In this document: in pieces, positions 8,081 to 15,051 of the stretch
Position numbering within the stretch: the stretch's first letter is position 1
How the letters are laid out: every line of letters begins with the position of its first letter
Source: an uncultured Eggerthellaceae bacterium
GTDB lineage: Bacteria > Actinomycetota > Coriobacteriia > Coriobacteriales > Eggerthellaceae
NCBI GenBank assembly: GCA_910588985.1
Contig: CAJURO010000026.1
Coordinates: forward strand, 1 to 22,634
Direction: 5' to 3'
DNA length: 22,634 bases
Program-made: the position numbers and the translations under genes
The notes under the pieces: generated by a model
Databases searched by the model: none
Told to the model about the DNA's origin: nothing
Seen by the model: only the letters and a program-made list of their open reading frames with translations

Positions 8081-8641
8081 CTATCTATAAATGTGCGCCA
8101 ACGCTTCGCTGCGCGTTTTCGGATCACGCGCGAACGAGCCACGCACTGCGCTCGTCGTCGTCTTCGAACCTGGCTTCTTCACGCCGCGCATGCTCATGCA
8201 CAGATGCTCTGCCTCCAAAACGACGAGCACGCCCTGTGGGTCGAGCTCCTTCACAAGCGTATCCGCCACCTGCGAGGTCAAGCGCTCTTGAACCTGAGGT
8301 CTTTTCGCGAACACGTCTACCAAGCGTGCCAGCTTCGACAGACCGCAGATGCGCCCATCGCTTGACGGGATGTATGCCACATGAGCCAGCCCGAAGAACG
8401 GAACAAGGTGGTGCTCGCAGATGGAGTAGAACGGGATATCGCGCACGATCACCATCTCTTGATGATGTTCGTCGAAGGTTGTCTCGAAATGCTCGGCTGG
8501 ATCTTGCTCCATGCCAGCACAGATCTCCTCGTACATGGCGGCCACGCGCGCAGGCGTCTTCTTCAGCCCTTCGCGGTCGACATCTTCGCCGATACCCTCA
8601 AGTACCAGCCGCACTCCTTCTTCGATCTTCGCTGTATCCAT
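8081..8641 (-). CDS. folE: GTP cyclohydrolase I
   Basis: This enzyme converts GTP to dihydroneopterin triphosphate, the first step of folate synthesis. The 186-residue product carries the zinc ligands C75 and H78 (in CEHHLVPF) and C148 (in HLCMSMRG), plus GLSKLARLVDVFAKRPQVQERL at about 100-121 typical of the family. The start at 8641 is chosen because AAGGGAG precedes it closely, and an in-frame start 9 codons earlier lacks a ribosome site. It lies 39 nt downstream of xth on the same strand and is probably cotranscribed with it. No other folate gene is in the window. Confidence 0.97.
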   Translation of the reverse strand: MDTAKIEEGVRLVLEGIGEDVDREGLKKTPARVAAMYEEICAGMEQDPAEHFETTFDEHHQEMVIVRDIPFYSICEHHLVPFFGLAHVAYIPSSDGRICGLSKLARLVDVFAKRPQVQERLTSQVADTLVKELDPQGVLVVLEAEHLCMSMRGVKKPGSKTTTSAVRGSFARDPKTRSEALAHIYR

Positions 8642-8680
8642 GATCTCCCTTGCATCAAAGCGCAGCATCGCCTGCAGCGC

Positions 8681-9469
8681 TTAAAGGTCTGCGATCTCAA
8701 GTCCGATCGGACAATGATCGGAGCCTTCGATCTCGTTGTAAATCGTAGCGCTCTCAATTCTATCGCGAATAGAGTTGCTCACCAAAAAGTAATCGATGCG
8801 CCAACCAGCGTTCGTTCGTCGTGCACGATGCTGATAGCTCCACCAGGTGTACATGTTCGCCAGATCGGGATGAAGATAGCGGAACGTATCCGTGAATCCC
8901 GCCTCAAGGAGCTCTTCGAACTTTCCGCGTTCCTCGTCAGAGAACCCTGACGCGCCGCGGTTAGGATCAGGGTTCTTAAGGTCGATGTCGTTATGAGCCA
9001 CGTTGAAATCTCCGCACATGATGACTGGCTTGGGATCCGCGCTGCTCCCATCGGGCAACGTTCCCGCCTCAAGCCCAAGGCAGAACTCGCGGAAAGCATC
9101 GTCCCATTGCATGCGATGGTCGATGCGCGCAAGCTCCATCTGGGAATTCGGCGTGTAAACGTCAACGAACCAGAACGTAGGGAACTCGCATGCCACGATG
9201 CGACCTTCCTGGTCAAGATACTCATCCCCCAGGCCATGCAAGACGCGCAGCGGCTCTTCGCGGCTGAACACGACCGTTCCTGAATAGCCCTTCTTCTCAG
9301 CAGAGCTGTAATACGCATGATAGCCAGGGAGGTCAAGCTCAACTTGATCAGGCTGGCATTTCGTCTCCTGGAGAGCGAAGATATCAGCGCCGAGCATGTC
9401 GAACACCTCATAGAAGTTCTTCTTGAGCACCGCTCGCAACCCGTTCACGTTCCACGATATGAATCGCAT
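8681..9469 (-). CDS. xth: Exodeoxyribonuclease III / AP endonuclease
   Basis: This base-excision repair nuclease cuts DNA at abasic sites and trims 3' ends. The 262-residue product has the complete endonuclease/exonuclease/phosphatase active site: N7, E35 (LQETKC), D154 and N156 (GDFN), D226 (WRIDYFLVS), and D251 and H252 (GSDHCPI). Its length matches the Xth/ExoA family. The ATG at 9469 has AAGGAAAA upstream. ExoA-type and Xth-type members cannot be told apart with certainty by eye. Confidence 0.95.
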   Translation of the reverse strand: MRFISWNVNGLRAVLKKNFYEVFDMLGADIFALQETKCQPDQVELDLPGYHAYYSSAEKKGYSGTVVFSREEPLRVLHGLGDEYLDQEGRIVACEFPTFWFVDVYTPNSQMELARIDHRMQWDDAFREFCLGLEAGTLPDGSSADPKPVIMCGDFNVAHNDIDLKNPDPNRGASGFSDEERGKFEELLEAGFTDTFRYLHPDLANMYTWWSYQHRARRTNAGWRIDYFLVSNSIRDRIESATIYNEIEGSDHCPIGLEIADL

Positions 9470-9498
9470 GCGTTTTCCTTACTTTTCGGGAAACATTG

Positions 9499-9517
9499 CC
9501 GATGGCATCGGATTATA
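9499..9517 (-). promoter_or_regulatory. xth promoter -10 with overlapping dyad
   Basis: On the minus strand a perfect TATAAT (9512-9517) is followed immediately by CCGATG-G/C-CATCGG (9499-9511), a perfect 6-bp inverted repeat placed over the expected transcription start. The leader would be about 35 nt. The dyad could be a repressor site or a 5'-end hairpin. It does not match the actinobacterial SOS box. No clear -35 is seen. Confidence 0.4.
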
Positions 9518-9626
9518 CCGTGCACTGCCGCCCTTATAGGACGAACGCACGCATCATCCTTGGCTATTTGTTTTTCACAAGCCTTTGTCTTTCGAAACGA
9601 CAATGCTTACGCGTCATTAAAATCTG

Positions 9627-9635
9627 TGTTACAAT
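9627..9635 (+). promoter_or_regulatory. Extended -10 promoter of the toxin-antitoxin pair
   Basis: TGTTACAAT is a TGn-extended -10 box 30 nt before the antitoxin start. Downstream, ATATCA (9643-9648) and TGATAT (9661-9666) form an inverted repeat overlapping the ribosome site and start codon. That is a plausible autoregulatory operator for a ribbon-helix-helix antitoxin, but this is inference. Confidence 0.4.
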
Positions 9636-9664
9636 GTCTTACATATCAACGATAAGGAAATGAT

Positions 9665-9889
9665 ATGGCTACCACAACTATGACAATTCGCCTCGATAAA
9701 ACAGAAAAGGCTCTCATTGCCGATTATGCAGAGGCTTTTGGCACATCTGTTTCGGAATTTATGCGAAGAGCGGCTCTTGAGCATATAGAAGACGAGCTCG
9801 ACCTTAAAGCTTGGGAAGATGCAAAATCAGAGTATGATGCAGATCCTACAACCTATTCAGCAGCCGAGATTGCGCAGAAGTATCTATAG
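9665..9889 (+). CDS. relB: RelB/DinJ-like antitoxin (ribbon-helix-helix)
   Basis: The 74-residue product begins with a beta strand, TMTIRLDKTEKALI, followed by two helices (ADYAEAFGTSVSEFMRRA). This is the ribbon-helix-helix DNA-binding fold of RelB/DUF6290-type antitoxins. The acidic C-terminal part (EDELDLKAWEDAKSEYDAD) is the likely toxin-wrapping region. AAGGAA lies 7 nt before the ATG. The toxin gene starts 1 nt after its stop. The pair is more AT-rich in codon use (AAA, TTT, ATA, TCT) than its neighbours, consistent with horizontal acquisition. It probably represses its own promoter together with the toxin. Confidence 0.88.
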   Translation: MATTTMTIRLDKTEKALIADYAEAFGTSVSEFMRRAALEHIEDELDLKAWEDAKSEYDADPTTYSAAEIAQKYL

Positions 9890-9890
9890 C

Positions 9891-10157
9891 ATGTGGCAAT
9901 TAAGATTTTCTAAGCGTGCCGATAAGCAGTTGTCGAAAATGAACCCTGGGGTTCGCCGGATGATTCTCGCGTGGCTGATAAAAAATGTCGATGGATGCGC
10001 CGATCCGAGAGCTCATGGCAAAGGTCTTACGGCCAATAGATCCGAAAAGTGGCGGTATCGCGTTGGTGATTACCGTATTCTATGCGAAATCGATGACGAT
10101 GAATTGATTGTATTGGCAATCGAGATAGGACATAGAAGCAGTATCTACCGAAGCTAA
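9891..10157 (+). CDS. relE: RelE/ParE-superfamily toxin
   Basis: The 88-residue product follows the antitoxin by 1 nt. It has the RelE layout: WQLRFSKRADKQLSKMNP at the N-terminus, a central basic region, and the KWRYRVGDYRILCEIDDDELIVLAIEIGHRSSIYR core. The two arginines of the RYRVGDYRI core and the C-terminal HRSSIYR fit mRNA-interferase RelE enzymes, which cut mRNA on the ribosome. The start at 9891 is chosen because it couples to the antitoxin stop, and earlier in-frame starts lie inside the antitoxin gene. RelE is preferred to ParE by the core motif, but ParE cannot be excluded. Confidence 0.88.
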   Translation: MWQLRFSKRADKQLSKMNPGVRRMILAWLIKNVDGCADPRAHGKGLTANRSEKWRYRVGDYRILCEIDDDELIVLAIEIGHRSSIYRS

Positions 10158-10180
10158 TCGGGAAAGTCAACTAAGAACAA

Positions 10181-10347
10181 GGCTCTATTAACCCAAGCTG
10201 GATATATTGCGCTTAAAGGTTACCTATGATGATGAAAGCGAGGTAAGCCAAAGGAGCTGAGAGACTTATGGCTCGAAGTGACGACGCGGCGAGACTTTCA
10301 TTCATCATAGGTAACCCATTGTGTGTCCAATCTGGGTTAACAGAGCC
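10181..10347 (+). repeat. Structured dispersed repeat, copy 1 (conserved core on a variable stem)
   Basis: Nested inverted repeats close a conserved core. The outer arms 10181-10206 and about 10322-10347 begin GGCTCT and end AGAGCC. The inner arms 10218-10238 and 10295-10316 carry GGTTACCTATGATG and its complement. Imperfect outer positions are largely T/G pairs when read on the plus strand, favouring an RNA of that strand. The core at 10232-10301 is almost identical to the minus strand of 14815-14883. It lies between the toxin gene and the convergent rlmH. No open frame is conserved between copies. Confidence 0.8.
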
Positions 10348-10369
10348 ATCATTTTCATTCGCTTAAGGC

Positions 10370-10843
10370 TCACTTGTGATAGGGTTCGCCTCGATTGATC
10401 TTGAACGCACGATAGACCTGCTCGAGCAGCACCACGCGCGCGAGGTTGTGCGGAAGCGTGATGCGCCCGAACGACCATGCTGCATCAGCACGCGCTCGTA
10501 CGCGAGCATCGACCCCGCACGATCCTCCTATGATGAATGCGATGTCCGTCTTGCCCTCAAGCGCCAAGTCATCGAGCTTTTGCGCGATCGTTTCGCTGCT
10601 CACGAGCTTTCCGCCAATATCGAGCAGAATGGCGAAGGTGGTAGGCTTCAATGCTTTCAGCACGCCCTCTGACTCTGCCTCGACTGCCTTCGCCTCCCCG
10701 CCAACACGAGCGGGATCGACATCGGGTATCTCGATGACGGATACTGCGGCAAAGGGCGATAAGCGCTTCAAGTATTCAGCGCATGCCTGCGCCCAAAAAG
10801 CTTCTTTGAGCTTACCGACCGCTATGACATTGATGTGCAGCAT
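10370..10843 (-). CDS. rlmH: 23S rRNA (pseudouridine1915-N3)-methyltransferase RlmH
   Basis: This SPOUT methyltransferase modifies pseudouridine 1915 in helix 69 of 23S rRNA on the assembled ribosome. The 157-residue product matches the family length of about 155-159. It shows LLDIGGKLVSSE at 73-84, FIIGGSCGVD at 103-112 (the SAM-binding knot), and LPHNLARVVLLEQVYRAFKI at 130-149, all diagnostic. The ATG at 10843 lies 4 nt after the stop of the upstream murT-gatD gene. Its ribosome site overlaps that stop (TAAGG), so translation is coupled. Confidence 0.97.
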   Translation of the reverse strand: MLHINVIAVGKLKEAFWAQACAEYLKRLSPFAAVSVIEIPDVDPARVGGEAKAVEAESEGVLKALKPTTFAILLDIGGKLVSSETIAQKLDDLALEGKTDIAFIIGGSCGVDARVRARADAAWSFGRITLPHNLARVVLLEQVYRAFKINRGEPYHK

Positions 10844-10847
10844 CGCC

Positions 10848-13139
10848 TTAGCGCACCTGAGCAGCCACGATGAACTGATTGGCTGCGAGCTCTTCGCTGT
10901 CATCAAGAGAAAGGAGCAGTTCTGTCTGGGCCTCTGCTTGCGCGGTGGCCTTCGTTTGAGCCTCTTCTTGGGCCTCTGCTTGCGCGGTGGCCTCGTCGCG
11001 CTTCGCTCTCCGCTCTAGCGCCTTTTCCAAAAGGTGATCTGCGACCTCAGGGTTCTTCGAGAGAAGAGGTCCATGCAGGTACGTTCCGATGACATTCTTG
11101 TAGATAACACCGTCGGCATGTGGCCGCGTCTCTTCGTTGTTGCCAACGCCTGCCTCTGAGACCACCCTACCGAATGGCTGAACCCCCTCGTCAAGATACG
11201 TACGACCTGCATGATTCTCGAACCCAGCAACAGGATGGCTAGCGAAGGGAACATCAAGCACGATGTCTCCGATGAGGCGGTCTGTCGAGGTCCCTGGACG
11301 ACGCGTCTCGATCTGCAGGATGCCAAGACCAGGCACCTCCTCGTCATCGAGCAGCCAGGTACGACCGAGCATCTGATAGCTTCCGCAAATGGCCAGCAAA
11401 GGACCGCCTTCTTCCACATAAGCAGCGAGATCATCCCGCATCTTCTCAAGCTCCTCAGAGGCAAGTCGCTGCTCCTTGTCAGGCGAGCCGCCAAGCACGA
11501 CCAGGTCAACATCATCAAGATCGATGGTGTCCCCGTAGCACACGCGCTCCACTTCAACGGGGATGCCACGCCATGCGAGGCGCTCCTCAAGCACGCGCAC
11601 ATTGCCGCCATCGCCGTAGAGGTTGAGCAAGTCGGGAAGCATGTGCGCGATCCGCACAGGGTTTGCCCCTTGAGGCTTAGATACGGAAGATTCCTCCTGC
11701 ATTGAAGCAATCTTCTCATCAGCCTGAGAAAGTGCGGCCATGCTCTCGCTTTGCGAAGAGCCCTCTTCTCTCTCCATACGGTCGAGCTGTCGCTTGACGG
11801 GCGGAAGCGCCGTATAGTTCGCGATCGCATACACTCGGGCATCTGCGCCGAGCTCATCATCCTGTGCGATGCGCTCGAACACCTCCTCAATGCCATCGAT
11901 CAGCTCCGCTTTGATGCCTGCATATTTAAGGCGCACCTGCAGGTCATTCTTGCGACCACCCCCTGCGAACACGCGAAGATGAGGCTGATTCGCCAGCTCC
12001 TCGAAATCGATATCCCAGATCCACGAGACATCGAAGCCATCGACGATCTGCGTATTGATGAAGAACGCTACTGCCTTCGGGCCTTCATCGCTCTCAACGA
12101 TGCGTAGGTTCTGATTGAACCCTGTCGGATTCTTCGCAAGGTTCAAAAGAACGTCACGCCCGTGAATGTGATATTCCTGGAGCCTTCCGTTCTTAGGGTC
12201 GAACCACTTGATAGCCTGGGTGATCGCCTTAGGATCGCACCCTGTTTGCAGCGCTGCTGTTGCTATAGCTGTGAGGTTGTAGACCATGTACGATCCGCTC
12301 AATGGCGAATCGATCTCGAAGGACCGCTCTTCGCCGTTAAGCCGTCCGCTCAACTGGAAGGCAACGCCACGCGGACGGAAGCGAACATCGCTCGCCTCCA
12401 CATCAAGAGCTGGCCGCGCGAATCCGCAATTCGGGCATCGATAGGAACCGAGCTGCCCATATTGGCGATAGTCATAGACGAACATATGCCGACAAGCTTG
12501 GCACATGGTCGCATCAGCCACTCTGTTCTGGGCGAGCGACATGCTCTCTGCCACACCGAATGCGATCGAGGCAGGTGAAGAGGCGCGCGAGGGCAGCTTT
12601 GCCGCACGCTCAGCGATCATCTGGCAAAGCGGGTCATCGGCGTTATAGATCAGCCTTGTTGTTGGCGAATGCTCGAGAGCTGAGACGATGGCATCCTGGA
12701 TATGGTCTATCTCGCCACAGCGGTCAAGCTGATCCCGAAAGAGGTTCAAGAGAAGGTAATACGAAGGTTGGAGAGCAGGCACCACTTTCGCAGACCAGAG
12801 CTCATCGCATTCGAGCACAGCCCATTCAGCGCCCTTGCATTTTAAGAGCGCAGAAGCTATCCCGCTATCAAGGTTCGCGCCCGTCCGATTGCACAAGACG
12901 TTTCGACCAGCCTGCTCCATCACATCGGCAAGGAGGTTGGTGACGGTCGTCTTGCCATTCGTTCCCACGACCACGACGCTTCCTTCATGGATACGCCCCC
13001 GCAGCTTCTCGATCAGGCGCGGCTCTATCTTCAAGCCGACCACTCCAGGCACATTCCCCCCGGGTCGATGCGCGACATGCTGAAGCCCCCATGCGAGGAT
13101 GCCGCTTGTCACACATGCTGCGCCGAGTCTGATATCCAT
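10848..13139 (-). CDS. murT: MurT-GatD fusion: lipid II isoglutaminyl synthase on one chain
   Basis: MurT and GatD together amidate the D-glutamate of lipid II to D-isoglutamine, using glutamine. They are normally two proteins; here one 763-residue chain holds both. Residues 1-450 are MurT: a short hydrophobic N-terminus, GTNGKTT P-loop at 59-65, a Mur-ligase central domain with an inserted zinc ribbon (C213, C216, C235, C238), and the MurT C-terminal domain ending near NYTALPP (441-447). Residues about 455-493 are a polar linker. Residues 494-710 are GatD, a class I glutaminase with nucleophile C585 (AICGSYQ) and H689 (TYLHGP). The tail 714-763 is Ala/Gln/Glu-rich with a 14-residue repeat. 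The start at 13139 has GAAAGGAAG upstream; an earlier in-frame ATG lies inside the divergent gene. The frame is unbroken across the junction. Confidence 0.93.
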   Translation of the reverse strand: MDIRLGAACVTSGILAWGLQHVAHRPGGNVPGVVGLKIEPRLIEKLRGRIHEGSVVVVGTNGKTTVTNLLADVMEQAGRNVLCNRTGANLDSGIASALLKCKGAEWAVLECDELWSAKVVPALQPSYYLLLNLFRDQLDRCGEIDHIQDAIVSALEHSPTTRLIYNADDPLCQMIAERAAKLPSRASSPASIAFGVAESMSLAQNRVADATMCQACRHMFVYDYRQYGQLGSYRCPNCGFARPALDVEASDVRFRPRGVAFQLSGRLNGEERSFEIDSPLSGSYMVYNLTAIATAALQTGCDPKAITQAIKWFDPKNGRLQEYHIHGRDVLLNLAKNPTGFNQNLRIVESDEGPKAVAFFINTQIVDGFDVSWIWDIDFEELANQPHLRVFAGGGRKNDLQVRLKYAGIKAELIDGIEEVFERIAQDDELGADARVYAIANYTALPPVKRQLDRMEREEGSSQSESMAALSQADEKIASMQEESSVSKPQGANPVRIAHMLPDLLNLYGDGGNVRVLEERLAWRGIPVEVERVCYGDTIDLDDVDLVVLGGSPDKEQRLASEELEKMRDDLAAYVEEGGPLLAICGSYQMLGRTWLLDDEEVPGLGILQIETRRPGTSTDRLIGDIVLDVPFASHPVAGFENHAGRTYLDEGVQPFGRVVSEAGVGNNEETRPHADGVIYKNVIGTYLHGPLLSKNPEVADHLLEKALERRAKRDEATAQAEAQEEAQTKATAQAEAQTELLLSLDDSEELAANQFIVAAQVR
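10928..10993 (-). repeat. Tandem 42-nt repeat in the fusion gene's tail
   Basis: A 24-nt sequence at 10928-10951 recurs exactly at 10970-10993, a period of 42 nt or 14 codons. It encodes two ATAQAEAQ-containing units near residues 717-738. The repeat keeps frame and probably varies by slipped-strand copying. Confidence 0.85.
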
Positions 13140-13164
13140 GCTTCTTCCTTTCGCGTCTTGGATA

Positions 13165-13170
13165 AGTATA
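13165..13170 (-). promoter_or_regulatory. Candidate -10 box of the murT-gatD gene
   Basis: TATACT on the minus strand lies 26 nt before the start codon and would give a leader of about 20 nt with the ribosome site. No convincing -35 is seen. Confidence 0.3.
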
Positions 13171-13235
13171 TAGAACCTCGATGCGAAGCGGAGAGCGCGA
13201 CAGGCATCGAACAAGGACTTCTGCCAGCGTGCGAG

Positions 13236-13241
13236 TATAAT
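13236..13241 (+). promoter_or_regulatory. TATAAT box implying a leaderless TraX-family transcript
   Basis: A perfect TATAAT ends 8 nt before the ATG at 13249, so transcription should begin at or next to that start codon. No ribosome-binding sequence precedes either candidate ATG (13240 or 13249). Confidence 0.5.
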
Positions 13242-13248
13242 GGCTCGC

Positions 13249-14055
13249 ATGACTGAACGCCAAGGCAACATAACTGGATTCGCCCTCAAGATAGCCGCCA
13301 TCCTCGGCATGACCGCCAATCACATGGCACATGCCTACAGCAACGTCTTTCCTATTTGGCTCACGCTTGTTCTGTATTGGTTCGGAGGCTTGACCTATCC
13401 GATCATGGCGTTCCTCATCGTTGAAGGCTATACGCACACGTCTAACCTCAAGAAGTACGCAACGCGCCTTGGCATCTTCGCCCTCATCTCGCAGGTACCG
13501 TTCTCGCTCATGTTCGGATGGAAGGCGAATGTCCTCTTCACCCTTCTCCTGGGCCTGGGGCTTCTCTGGGTGTGGGATAACATCAGGTCCATCCCTTTGA
13601 AGGCTCTGCTCTTCATCGTTGGCATCGGTCTTTCGTTCGGATGCGATTGGGCAGTGGAAGGCCCTCTCATCGTGTTCATGTTCTATTACTTCCGTGATGC
13701 GGGAAGGCGCGGCATCGCTCTTACGATGGTGCTCCCTTATGCCGTGGTGTTCACGCAGGTTCTCACAGTGCTTCCTGCCGAACTGAGCGCTGGGATGGAC
13801 CTCGGAGCTGCCGTTGCAACAGGAGCGGCAACAACATCGCTTCCCTTCATTGAGTTCGCAGGGCTTCCTATCGTTATCAATGGAAGCGCACTCATCGGGT
13901 TCTGCAATCTTGGCTATGCTCTAGTTGGATTCTCGCTTTCGACGCTTCTGCTCATGTTCTACAACGGCAAACGCGGGCGGCCGATGAAATGGTTCTTCTA
14001 TGTGTACTACCCCCTGCATCTGTTTGTGATCTGGGCCATCAAGGTTCTTCTTTAA
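13249..14055 (+). CDS. TraX-family membrane protein
   Basis: The 268-residue product (counted from 13249) is an integral membrane protein with about eight hydrophobic segments and the TraX-family layout: a GFALKIAAILGMTANH start, HMAH, RLGIFALISQVPF and the closing YYPLHLFVIWAIK. TraX of F plasmid acetylates the pilin N-terminus. Chromosomal Gram-positive homologues are thought to be acyltransferases of unknown substrate, and the conserved histidines fit this. ATG 13249 is preferred over 13240, because the TATAAT at 13236-13241 covers the earlier codon. There is no plasmid-transfer context. It diverges from murT-gatD and precedes the DUF554 gene by 19 nt, probably as an operon. Confidence 0.85.
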   Translation: MTERQGNITGFALKIAAILGMTANHMAHAYSNVFPIWLTLVLYWFGGLTYPIMAFLIVEGYTHTSNLKKYATRLGIFALISQVPFSLMFGWKANVLFTLLLGLGLLWVWDNIRSIPLKALLFIVGIGLSFGCDWAVEGPLIVFMFYYFRDAGRRGIALTMVLPYAVVFTQVLTVLPAELSAGMDLGAAVATGAATTSLPFIEFAGLPIVINGSALIGFCNLGYALVGFSLSTLLLMFYNGKRGRPMKWFFYVYYPLHLFVIWAIKVLL

Positions 14056-14074
14056 GAGAGGATTCGCATCAAGC

Positions 14075-14776
14075 ATGATCGGAACGATAGTCAACACGGC
14101 TGCCATTGTCATCGGAAGCGCCGTAGGAAGCGTTGCGAAACGCGGGCTTGGCGAAAAGTACCAGAACGTGCTCTTCCTTGCCATGGGACTCGCAGCTGTT
14201 GGCCTTGGCGTCAACTCGATCGTCAAGGGCATGTCAGAGAGCGTCTATCCCGTCCTCTTCATTGCGAGCCTTGCGATCGGCGGCGTCTTGGGAACCTGGT
14301 GGGACCTCACAGGTCGGTTCGATCGGTTCATCGCAAAGCGGTCTAAAAGCGAAGAGGCGGGGGCTACTCTTGCACAGGGCCTCTCCACAGCGATCATGCT
14401 CTTCTGCTTTGGCGCCCTTTCCATTCTTGGCCCGATCAATAGCGCCCTCTATCAAGACGAGACGTTCCTGCTTACGAATGCCACGCTTGACCTGGTGACT
14501 TCGATGGTGCTCGCCTCATCGTTCGGATTCGGCATTGCCCTTGCTGCCATCGTGCTCTTCGTGTGGCAGGGAAGCATCTATCTTTTGGCAGCTCAGCTTG
14601 CACCGTTTCTCACGAACGAGCTCATGTGCGAGATCACCATCATCGGGGGCTTCTTGATCCTTGCGTCTGGGTTGGGAATCCTCAAGGTGAAGGAGATCCC
14701 CGTGATGAACTTGCTTCCTTCGCTCCTCGTGCCGCCCTTGTGGTTCCTTGCCTTGCAAGCGATCGCGCTGTTCTAG
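14075..14776 (+). CDS. DUF554 (YdfK-type) membrane protein
   Basis: The 233-residue product begins MIGTIVNTAAIVIGSAVGS and continues with about six to seven membrane segments and the motifs FCFGALSILGPINSAL and LATSMVLASSFGFGI-like, typical of DUF554. The family's function is not established; transport has been suggested. The start is the first Met of the family pattern. A GAGAGGA stretch lies about 13 nt upstream, longer than usual, so translation may rely partly on readthrough from the TraX-family gene. It ends 15 nt before the second copy of the structured repeat. Confidence 0.85.
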   Translation: MIGTIVNTAAIVIGSAVGSVAKRGLGEKYQNVLFLAMGLAAVGLGVNSIVKGMSESVYPVLFIASLAIGGVLGTWWDLTGRFDRFIAKRSKSEEAGATLAQGLSTAIMLFCFGALSILGPINSALYQDETFLLTNATLDLVTSMVLASSFGFGIALAAIVLFVWQGSIYLLAAQLAPFLTNELMCEITIIGGFLILASGLGILKVKEIPVMNLLPSLLVPPLWFLALQAIALF

Positions 14777-14790
14777 CACAAGGTTTTCCT

Positions 14791-14907
14791 TCATAGAGGA
14801 TTGCCTCTCTGGTAATGAGTGGCTCGCCGCGTCGTCGCTTCGAGCCAAGGTCTCTCAGCTCCTTTGGCTTACCTCGCTTTCATTACCAGAGAGGCAATCT
14901 CTTATAA
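14791..14907 (-). repeat. Structured dispersed repeat, copy 2
   Basis: Perfect 20-bp arms (14799-14818 and 14880-14899, GATTGCCTCTCTGGTAATGA and its complement) extend imperfectly outward to about 14791 and 14907. They enclose the conserved core, here on the minus strand. The core matches copy 1 at all but about five positions plus one single-base length difference. The arms share no sequence with those of copy 1 beyond the ATGA/TCAT closing pairs. It lies between convergent genes, as copy 1 does. A partial echo of one arm (CCAGAGAG-R-CAATC) recurs at 14953-14966. Confidence 0.8.
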
Positions 14908-14973
14908 GCAAAAGAACGGCACCTCAAACTGGTCAGTAAGCCTTTTATTTTGCCAGAGAGACAATCCAACGAA

Positions 14974-15007
14974 AAGGTCCCACCCGAAATATGCCGAGCG
15001 GGACCTT
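14974..15007 (-). terminator. Terminator of the arc operon
   Basis: AAGGTCCC and GGGACCTT form an 8-bp stem around an 18-nt loop with internal pairing. On the minus strand the stem runs into TTTTC. It lies 45 nt after the arcD stop, where a terminator for the operon is expected. Confidence 0.65.
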
Positions 15008-15051
15008 CTTGTCAGATCATCAGGATGCGATCTGCTTGTTCTTCACGAACG

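Noticed and set aside
14815..14910. 30-codon plus-strand ORF within structured repeat copy 2 (begins ATGAGTGGCTCG)
   Set aside because: The equivalent frame in copy 1 is broken by a length difference and an early stop, so coding is not conserved.
14901..14970. Insertion-sequence remnant between structured repeat copy 2 and the arc terminator
   Set aside because: A direct echo of a repeat arm is present, but no transposase fragment, terminal repeat or target duplication could be identified.
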